A DNA stretch of 64,000 nt from JAEULH01 sp963789785 (GTDB lineage: Bacteria > Pseudomonadota > Alphaproteobacteria > Rhodospirillales > Defluviicoccaceae). The stretch is taken from NCBI GenBank assembly GCA_963789785.1, contig CAWBNC010000051.1, positions 1-64,000 on the forward strand, in the 5' to 3' direction. The translations under genes and the position numbers were made by a program. Positions 58,195-64,000 of this stretch are shown in pieces. A model generated the notes under the pieces. That model did not search any database and had not been told where the DNA came from. It worked only from the letters and a program-made list of their open reading frames with translations. How positions within the stretch are numbered: position 1 is the first letter of the stretch; each line of letters opens with the position of its first letter.

Positions 58195-60466
58195 GTTCGA
58201 TCACGCCGTGGAGGCGCCGCCGGATTTCCTCGGTCATGCGCTGCGCCTCTTCCTCGTTGCCGACGACCCGCGGTTTGAGCAGCACCAGAAGTTCGGTGCG
58301 CGTGTTCCTGGTGGTCGTGGTGCCGAAGAGAAAGCCGAGGACCGGGATGTCCTTGAGCAGGGGGATGCCGCTGTCGGTCTGCTCGTTCCGATCGCGGATG
58401 AGGCCGCCGATGGCGATGGCCTCGCCGTCCTGGACCGCGATCGTGCTTTCAACCCGGCGCTGCTGGAAGGTCGGCGAGTCGAGGTCCGAGGACGTCGTGC
58501 GCACCGCGTCCGAGACCTCCTGACCGAGTTCGAGCGTGACCAGCCCACCCGTATTGACCCGCGGCGTGACGTCCAGAATGACGCCGGTGTTGCGGTATTC
58601 GATGGAGTTCACGACCGGTGCGCCCGCGGTGATCGTGCTGACGGCACTCTGGGTCGAGACCGGCACCTCGTCGCCGACCTGCAGCGCGGCGGTCTGATTG
58701 TCCAGGACCAGTAGCAGCGGCGAGGAGACCACCCGCACGTTGGTGACCGTCTCCAGGGCATTCACAATCGCACGGATATCTCCGGTCTTCAGGGCATAGG
58801 AGAAGCCGGGGAAGGCGGAGGCGACAGCACCGGTCGCGAGCGAGCTTAACGTAAAGCTGTTGTTCCCGGCCTTGAAGAACCACTCGACGCCATACTTGAG
58901 CTCGTCATCGAGCGAAACCTCGAGGATCGTCGCCTCGATCAGAACCTGCAGCGGGATGGTGTCGAGCTTCTTCAGGACGGCGTCGACTTCTCGGTAATCA
59001 TTGGGGGTCGCGTAGATCACCAGGGCATTCTTCACCGGATCGGCGATGATGCGGACCTGGTCCTCGGTCGGAGTCTCTTCGTTGCCGGTCGTTGTCTGGC
59101 GCAACTGCGACGCGGTCGACCGCGCTCGCGCCGCCAGCGTCTGCTGGCGAATGCGCGACGGCGTACCGAACTGGCGGGTCTGGCCGCCGGTGCCGCCGAG
59201 TCCCGTCGATCCGCCCAGTCCGGAGGTGGCGCCGCGCTGCGATAGCCCGCCGCCAAATCCGCCGCCCCCGAGCCCGCCGCCAAAGCCCGAGCGCGAGCGG
59301 CCGGTGGTGCCGAAGCCGTACGCGTCGCCGATGGAGGCGGGTGTCGTTCCGGGAGCGAGCTCCGGTCGCTGGGTGGCGCTGCCGGGGGAGAAAATGTCGC
59401 TCAGGACCAGCGCCAGGTCTTCCGCCCGGCTGTTCTCGATGTAGTAGACGTAGAGCCGCGGGACCGCCTCCTCGCCGACGTCGAGCCGGCCGATCCAGGT
59501 CTTGGCGCGATCGAGATAGGCGGCCTGCGAAGCGATGACCAGAACCGCGTTCATCCGCTGAATGGGGACAAAGCGGACGACGTTTGTGAGTGCCCCTTCA
59601 TCCTTGCTGCTGAATACCGTCTCCAGCTCGCCGACGATGGTATCCGGATCGCTCGATTGCAGCGGGAAGATGCCGAAGGATTTTCCCGCCATCCAGTCGA
59701 CATCGAAGGTGTTGATCATGTCGACCATGTTGATGAGTTCGTTCTGGTTCCCGCCGAGGATGAGAATGTTTCGTGTTGTATCGGCGCGCAGGACCGCGCC
59801 CGGCGGCGAGACCGGCTCGAGCAGCTTCTGCATCTCGGCGGCGCCGACAAAGTGCAGGGGCACGACCATGACGCTGGTGCCCGGCCTCTCACGGACGGCC
59901 TGCACCGATCCGCGCAGGCGCGCGCCGCTGCGGATGGCCGCATCGGCGGGAACGACGCGATAGAGGCCGTCCAATTCGACCATGGTCGCGCCATTCAGGG
60001 CCAGGATTGTCTCCAGTGTCGCGAGGAGCGACGCCGCAGGCACCGGCTGGCCGGTCTGCAGCGTTACCGCTCCCTGAACTCGCGGATCGATGACGTAATT
60101 GTAGCCCAGCGTGTCGCCGAGAACCGCCTTGATCACTTCCTGCAGATCGGCATTGACGAAGTTGAGCGTGATCTCGCCCTCCGGCGTCTGCTGCCGCTGC
60201 ACGCCGGCGCTGGCGGGAGGCGTCGCAAGCGTGTCTGTCCCGGGATAGAGGCTCGGCGGCTTGCGCGGCTCGCTTGACTTTTCGGGCAGGACCGGGCCGG
60301 AACCATATGCGCCCTCCCGACTTACGGGACCGGGTTCAGCGGGCGTCCGTGCTCCGAAGGTATCCTGCGGCGGCACGGGTTTCGGCGCCGCGCAGCCGGC
60401 GACATTGACGAGCAACGCACACGCCATCGCTGTTCGGACGGCCGCTCTGCAACGGCAAAAACGCAT
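58175..60466 (-). CDS. gspD: Type II secretion outer-membrane secretin GspD
   Basis: An intact 763-residue protein with a lipoprotein signal (ACALLVNVAGCAAP, lipobox Cys). The N0-N3 ring domains follow (ITLNFVNADLQEVIKAVLGD, VVPLHFVGAAEMQKLLEPVS, EAVPRLYVYYIENSRAEDLA) with a long Gly/Ser-rich insert (GFGGGLGGGGFGGGLSQRG) between N2 and N3 repeats. Then comes the secretin core (VLIEATILEVSLDDELKYGV, VVSSPLLLVLDNQTAALQVG, VTLELGQEVSDAVRTTSSDL) and the S domain. It forms the outer-membrane channel. The lipid anchor suggests it may not need a separate pilotin; the GspA/GspB pair at 18404-20377 likely helps insertion. Confidence 0.95.
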   Translation of the reverse strand: MRFCRCRAAVRTAMACALLVNVAGCAAPKPVPPQDTFGARTPAEPGPVSREGAYGSGPVLPEKSSEPRKPPSLYPGTDTLATPPASAGVQRQQTPEGEITLNFVNADLQEVIKAVLGDTLGYNYVIDPRVQGAVTLQTGQPVPAASLLATLETILALNGATMVELDGLYRVVPADAAIRSGARLRGSVQAVRERPGTSVMVVPLHFVGAAEMQKLLEPVSPPGAVLRADTTRNILILGGNQNELINMVDMINTFDVDWMAGKSFGIFPLQSSDPDTIVGELETVFSSKDEGALTNVVRFVPIQRMNAVLVIASQAAYLDRAKTWIGRLDVGEEAVPRLYVYYIENSRAEDLALVLSDIFSPGSATQRPELAPGTTPASIGDAYGFGTTGRSRSGFGGGLGGGGFGGGLSQRGATSGLGGSTGLGGTGGQTRQFGTPSRIRQQTLAARARSTASQLRQTTTGNEETPTEDQVRIIADPVKNALVIYATPNDYREVDAVLKKLDTIPLQVLIEATILEVSLDDELKYGVEWFFKAGNNSFTLSSLATGAVASAFPGFSYALKTGDIRAIVNALETVTNVRVVSSPLLLVLDNQTAALQVGDEVPVSTQSAVSTITAGAPVVNSIEYRNTGVILDVTPRVNTGGLVTLELGQEVSDAVRTTSSDLDSPTFQQRRVESTIAVQDGEAIAIGGLIRDRNEQTDSGIPLLKDIPVLGFLFGTTTTRNTRTELLVLLKPRVVGNEEEAQRMTEEIRRRLHGVIELEDRVR

Positions 60467-60792
60467 CAGGAGCCCAGGGTCAAACGTGCTCGCCTTGTCT
60501 CTCGGACGCCTGCCTCAACGCGGCGGATCGAAGACCGCCGTGGCGCCCGAGAAACCCCGCTATTCGTTGAACGTTATATCGACACGCATCACGCCGATAT
60601 TGTGACGGCCTTCCCGGCAGCGCGCAACGGAGCGTGCGACGTGTGCCGCAGCGGTTTCGGCAACACCTGGACGAGGAGGCCCGATCGTCGCCGCTAACCG
60701 CGCCTGCTTCTGTCATAGACACGTCAAGTTGCCTCCGCGTAATGTGTGCGCCCGCTTGTCCGGATTTTGCCCCGTCTTCTGTATCGTCAGCC
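60467..60792. other. Divergent intergenic region between gspD and the EipB homologue
   Basis: 326 bases separate the divergent starts. The middle, around 60555-60605, is locally AT-rich (CGTTATATCGAC, GATATTGTGA) and probably holds promoters, but I could not fix a -35/-10 pair with good spacing on either strand. No small gene is convincing here. Confidence 0.4.
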
Positions 60793-61596
60793 ATGTCCAC
60801 GGTCTTCTTCAAAGTGTCCTGCGAGGCTTGTCTTGCGCTCATGCTGATCGCACCGGCCAGCGCGGATGTGATTCTCACGCCCCACCAGGCCGTGTACCGG
60901 ATGGCGCTGGCGCCGGGTAGCCGCACCATCGACATTGCGGCTGCCGATGGTCTGATGGTCTATCGGGCTTCCCGGGAGTGTGGCGGCTGGACGGTCGAGA
61001 ACCATACGGTCATCCGCTACGTCCAGGACGACGGCGATACCTCGGAAGACAAGTGGGCGTTCGCCAGCTGGGAGGCTGACGACGGTTTGAGCTACCGTTT
61101 CCGGGTGCTGCACAGGGTCGACAGCGGGGTCGACCGGATCGAGGGAACCGCGAACCTTGATCATCCGGGCGGCGGCGGTGTTGCCCGTTACACGGTGCCC
61201 GAAGAAATGGAGGTTGAACTTCCGGAAGGTACGCTGTTTCCGACGGCGCATCTGCGCCGGCTGATCGCCGCCGCGCAGGATGGGGAGAAGATCCTGACCC
61301 GAGTTGTCTTCGACGGGACAACCCAGGATAACCCTTATCTCGTCAACATCATGATCGCGCCGCTGAAGCGGCACGACGAACCGATCGCGGAGGTTCTCGG
61401 AGCACCGCCGTCGGTCGCCTACTGGACCCGCGGCGCCTTTTATCCATACTTCAGTCAGGCGGAGATCCCGGACTTCGAGATGACCATCGAACTTCGCGCC
61501 GACGGCATTGCCGAGCGGGTGGAGCAGGAGTTCGACGATCTCGGCCTGCGCGGAACCCTGCTCGGCGTTCAGCTTCTGCCGCGTCACGATTGCTAG
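60793..61596 (+). CDS. eipB: DUF1849 periplasmic protein, EipB homologue
   Basis: A ~267-residue exported protein with a signal peptide (LALMLIAPASADVILTPHQA) and a beta-barrel-like domain of the DUF1849 family: HQAVYRMALAPGSR, ECGGWTVENHTVIRYVQDDG, KWAFASWEADDGLSYRFRVL, LPEGTLFPTAHLRRLIAAAQ. The two Cys of the family are present (in RECGGW and the very last residues RHDC) and should form the disulfide known for Brucella EipB, which keeps the cell envelope intact. The ATG at 60793 begins the signal peptide. It is divergent from gspD. Confidence 0.88.
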   Translation: MSTVFFKVSCEACLALMLIAPASADVILTPHQAVYRMALAPGSRTIDIAAADGLMVYRASRECGGWTVENHTVIRYVQDDGDTSEDKWAFASWEADDGLSYRFRVLHRVDSGVDRIEGTANLDHPGGGGVARYTVPEEMEVELPEGTLFPTAHLRRLIAAAQDGEKILTRVVFDGTTQDNPYLVNIMIAPLKRHDEPIAEVLGAPPSVAYWTRGAFYPYFSQAEIPDFEMTIELRADGIAERVEQEFDDLGLRGTLLGVQLLPRHDC

Positions 61597-61628
61597 CAAG
61601 AAGGTGAGGGCGTGACCCTGCCGCGCAT

Positions 61629-62594
61629 TCACGCGGGCTTCGGCGGCCACAGCCATGCGGCGCCGCGGACGCCGCTGGAATCGCCGTGGCGATTGCGGCG
61701 CAGCTTCGTCGCGACATTGTCGGAGAACACCCAGCGGCGCCACTGTTGCGGCACGTCGGCATAGAGCCGGGGGATGTTGGACAGGCCGCCGCCGAGGACG
61801 ATGACGTCCGGATCGAGGACGTTGATCACCGACGCGAGGGCGCGCGCCAGGCGGTCGGCGTAGCCGGCGAGGCTGGCAGTGGCGGCCGGGTCGCCGGCTT
61901 CCGCCAGGGCGGATATGGCGGCGGCGTCCCATTCGCCCGCCATGACGGCTCTCATCGCGGCCCGCGTTTCGCCGCGTGTCCCGCCTTGCGTTTCCCCGGC
62001 CACGGCGCGGGCGTAGGCCCGGGCGAGGCCGGCTCCCGAGAGGTAGGTCTCGATGCATCCGGTCAAGCCGCAGTAGCACGGCTCACCCGCGGGATCTTCG
62101 CTTTGCGGCCACGGAATCGGGTTGTGCCCCCACTCGCCGGCGATGGCGTTGACGCCGGACCATACCTGGCCGTCGATGGCGATGCCGCCGCCGACGCCGG
62201 TGCCGAGGATCACGCCGAAGACCACACGGGCGCCGGCTCCCGCGCCGTCGACGGCTTCGGAGACGGCGAAGCAGTTGGCGTCATTGGCGACGCGGACCGG
62301 ACGGGCGAGGATTTCGCCAAGATCGCGGTCCAGAGGGCGGTCGATGAGCCAGGTGGCGTTGGCGTTCTTGACGAGGCCGGTCAACGGGGACATGGCGCCG
62401 GGGATGCCGACGCCGACCGTTGCCGAACGGTCTCCGGCGGTGTCCAGGCCGGCGACCAGACCGGCGACCGCTTCCAGCGTCCCGCGGTAGTCCCCGCGCG
62501 GCGTCGGAACGCGCAGACGCGCGTGTTCGCCGCCGTACTCGTCGATCAGGATGCCTTCGATCTTGCTGCCGCCGAGATCGATGCCGATCCTCAT
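61629..62594 (-). CDS. ROK-family sugar kinase (fructokinase/GlcNAc-kinase-like)
   Basis: A 321-residue kinase. The ATP/phosphate loop is GIDLGGSKIEGILID. The catalytic Asp lies in VANDANCFAVSEA, the second phosphate site in GVILGTGVGGGIAIDGQ, the sugar His in GEWGHNPIPWP and the ROK zinc motif in CYCGLTGCIETYLSGAG. An Arg/Ala/Met-rich stretch with near-repeats (GETQGG, GETRAAMRAVMAGE) lies after residue ~200. It phosphorylates a hexose or amino sugar. Whether it feeds the importer at 45384 is only speculation. Confidence 0.88.
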   Translation of the reverse strand: MRIGIDLGGSKIEGILIDEYGGEHARLRVPTPRGDYRGTLEAVAGLVAGLDTAGDRSATVGVGIPGAMSPLTGLVKNANATWLIDRPLDRDLGEILARPVRVANDANCFAVSEAVDGAGAGARVVFGVILGTGVGGGIAIDGQVWSGVNAIAGEWGHNPIPWPQSEDPAGEPCYCGLTGCIETYLSGAGLARAYARAVAGETQGGTRGETRAAMRAVMAGEWDAAAISALAEAGDPAATASLAGYADRLARALASVINVLDPDVIVLGGGLSNIPRLYADVPQQWRRWVFSDNVATKLRRNRHGDSSGVRGAAWLWPPKPA

Positions 62595-62630
62595 CGCGGC
62601 CGACGAGATGCTCTTGCCCGACTGGCGCGG

Positions 62631-63014
62631 TCAGGAAGACAGCATGATCGTGGCCGTTCCGAGCGACTGTTCGCCCGCGGACGCAACGGCAGCGGCGTGC
62701 CCCTGCTCGAACTCGGCGCAATAGAGCTGATACAGCGTCGCGATGACCGCCGCGGCTTCGCCGCCGGCGAGGGAGTAGTAGATCGTCTGCGCCGCGCGCC
62801 GGGTCTGGACCAGATTATCGCGCCTCAGCCGGGCCAGATGCTGCGATAGCGCCGACTGGCTGAGGCCGATCAGACGCTCGAGTTCGCCTACCGAGCGCTC
62901 GCCCTTGGCAAGCTGGCAGAGCACCATAAGCCGGTGGGTATTGCCCATGGCCTTCAGAAGGGCGCTGGCGCGCGCCGCGGCGGCCCGCATCGTTTCGAGG
63001 TCGACCGTCTCCAC
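62631..63014 (-). CDS. bigR: ArsR-family persulfide-sensing repressor (BigR/SqrR/YgaV type)
   Basis: A 127-residue winged-helix protein: AMGNTHRLMVLCQLAKGERS, then SVGELERLIGLSQSALSQHL (recognition helix) and RAAQTIYYSLAGGEAAAVIA. Cys33 (VLCQL) and Cys99 (LYQLYC) are 66 residues apart, the same spacing as the Cys41/Cys107 pair of SqrR that forms a polysulfide bridge. The family represses sulfide and persulfide detoxification genes. The GTG at 63014 follows GGAGGGGAG by 6 bases. A TusA-like gene is divergent, 313 bases away, and the ROK kinase is 36 bases downstream. Confidence 0.88.
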   Translation of the reverse strand: METVDLETMRAAAARASALLKAMGNTHRLMVLCQLAKGERSVGELERLIGLSQSALSQHLARLRRDNLVQTRRAAQTIYYSLAGGEAAAVIATLYQLYCAEFEQGHAAAVASAGEQSLGTATIMLSS

Positions 63015-63193
63015 CTGTGTCTCCCCTCCGCGCCGTGCCGTTGGCCGGCGCCAACGTGTTGAAGGCAAACCGGCTCTCCCTCGCGTGCCGCCAGTGCCGG
63101 CCGTTCAGGCTAATCGGGTGCCCGCTCAGGGCGGTTGGCCGATTTCAATGCTCGGCGACCTGCGTCTTCATAAGCATGTGATGATAGAGAGGG

Positions 63194-63208
63194 AGAATAA
63201 TAAATTCT
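63194..63208. promoter_or_regulatory. Candidate BigR operator palindrome
   Basis: An AT-rich inverted repeat AGAAT-N5-ATTCT in the 313-base divergent region between the repressor gene (63014) and the TusA-like gene (63328). BigR-type operators are AT-rich palindromes near the -10 of their targets. The rest of the region is GC-rich apart from the stretch around 63150-63215, and shows no gene. Confidence 0.35.
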
Positions 63209-63327
63209 ACACCGTCGGTTCGCAGGCGCAAAAACGGGTGCTTGCGCGACCGGTCGCGTTCGATGAATCCTGTCCGTGCCGGGCGCCTGCGCCCGTAGTG
63301 CCACGATCAAACGCGAGGAAACCGACT

Positions 63328-63555
63328 TTGCCCGACCATTTGCTGGACGCGAGGGGACTGCAGTGCCCTTTGCCCGTTCTGCGGGCGAACAAGATCATGA
63401 AGAGCCTGCCCGCCGGCGCCGAGCTGGAGGTGCTGGCGAGCGATCCGGCGGCTCCCCAGGACTTCGTCAGCTATGCCAGGACAACCGGCCACGGACTGGT
63501 CGACAGCCGCGCCGACGACGGCGTCTTTACCATCATCCTGCGCAAGTCCGGCTGA
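63328..63555 (+). CDS. TusA/SirA-family sulfur carrier protein
   Basis: A 75-residue protein. The start LPDHLLDARGLQCPLPVLRA carries the CPxP motif with the sulfur-accepting Cys13. The small alpha/beta TusA fold follows (GAELEVLASDPAAPQDFVSY, then DDGVFTIILRKSG). The TTG at 63328 is chosen because GAGGAA lies 7 bases upstream and it gives the typical family start. TusA-like proteins relay sulfane sulfur for tRNA thiolation, molybdopterin or dissimilatory sulfur metabolism. Placement beside a persulfide sensor favours a sulfur-detoxification role. Confidence 0.87.
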   Translation: MPDHLLDARGLQCPLPVLRANKIMKSLPAGAELEVLASDPAAPQDFVSYARTTGHGLVDSRADDGVFTIILRKSG

Positions 63556-63565
63556 ACGAGTCCGC

Positions 63566-64000
63566 TCAGCCGCCGCGGACGGCGAAGTCGTGGCAGGCGC
63601 GGACCCCGGCATCGGTATTGTCGATAAAGAAGCCATCGATTCCGGCGGCAAGAAAGGCTGCGATCTCGCCCTCCAGATCGCCGGGCGCCGTCGCCGGACC
63701 GGGCTTGCGGTACTGTTCGGGGAGAAAATGGTTCTCGGCCCGGAACGTGTAGGGATGGACGATGAGCCCGGCGGCGTGGGCGTCAGCGACAAAATCGGTA
63801 CGCTTCTCGATTTCGAGCCGGCCGTCCGCGTCGAGCGGAATGATGAAGTGGTTCTTCTCCGGACCGACGCCGGCGGCGTAGCCGGCGATGGTCTTGAGCC
63901 CCTCTGCCGTCGACATGTCGTCGTATGTTGTCGAGCCGCCGGCGTTCTGGACGTCGAACGGCTTGCCCTCCTTCCACAGGAGTTGAATGAGCGGAACCTC
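63566..64000 (-). CDS. Glycerophosphodiester phosphodiesterase, C-terminal part (runs off right edge)
   Basis: About 145 C-terminal residues of a GlpQ-type GDPD: PLIQLLWKEGKPFDVQNAGG, then STAEGLKTIAGYAAGVGPEK, the calcium/phosphate-site pattern VADAHAAGLIVHPYTFRAEN and GDLEGEIAAFLAAGIDGFFI with DNTDAGV near the end. The front, with the catalytic His pair, lies beyond the window. It hydrolyses glycerophosphodiesters to glycerol-3-phosphate and an alcohol; GlpQ-type enzymes are usually periplasmic. It is convergent with the TusA-like gene. Confidence 0.88.
   Translation of the reverse strand, partial: EVPLIQLLWKEGKPFDVQNAGGSTTYDDMSTAEGLKTIAGYAAGVGPEKNHFIIPLDADGRLEIEKRTDFVADAHAAGLIVHPYTFRAENHFLPEQYRKPGPATAPGDLEGEIAAFLAAGIDGFFIDNTDAGVRACHDFAVRGG

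Overview
The window is GC-rich DNA packed with protein genes. It looks like a chromosomal segment of an alphaproteobacterium, most likely Rhodospirillales-like. The supports are the prs-rplY-pth-ychF block, a DUF1849/EipB-type periplasmic protein, a BigR/SqrR-type persulfide-sensing ArsR regulator, a class II DAHP synthase and a GspA/GspB-type secretion system. Species cannot be named from the sequence. About nineteen genes are broken by clean single-base frameshifts although the protein continues, well conserved, in another frame. Several are essential or structural genes (ychF, gspG, hypD), so most breaks look like sequencing or assembly indels. Frameshifted genes are therefore annotated here as single CDSs.

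Layout. 1-4165: a phage tail-fibre-like gene cut by the left edge, paaY, a FecR-type secreted protein with a duplicated C-terminal domain, and tRNA-Val(CAC). 4187-11188: gph, then glmU-glmS (UDP-GlcNAc supply), a GabD-like aldehyde dehydrogenase and a glutathione reductase. 11223-12525: an MT-A70 DNA adenine methyltransferase overlapping a PD-(D/E)xK nuclease, a candidate restriction-modification cassette of lower GC. 12723-18374: class II DAHP synthase, nicotinate phosphoribosyltransferase, nadE and gltX, partly overlapping. 18404-20377: gspA-gspB. 20590-28381: cysS, a PilZ protein, a lipoprotein-LivH permease fusion, an amidase, a CPA1 antiporter and pgeF. 28610-32929: prs, rplY, pth, ychF and a methyltransferase. 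32939-41334: the main type II secretion operon gspEFGHIJLM plus a GspC/GspN-like protein, ending in an overlapping lytic transglycosylase.

41728-45447 is a tight four-gene operon: GT2 glycosyltransferase, acyl-CoA dehydrogenase-like flavoprotein, PIG-L deacetylase and NodS-like methyltransferase. It is the best candidate here for an undescribed pathway. 45384-49544 is a sugar-type ABC importer on the opposite strand, followed by an aldo/keto reductase. 50959-57083 holds the [NiFe]-hydrogenase maturation genes in the order hypC-A-B-D-F-E, with no structural hydrogenase genes in the window. 57174-60466 carries gspK and gspD, so type II secretion genes sit at three separate loci. The right end has an EipB homologue, a ROK kinase, a BigR-like repressor divergent from a TusA-like sulfur carrier, and a glycerophosphodiesterase cut by the right edge.
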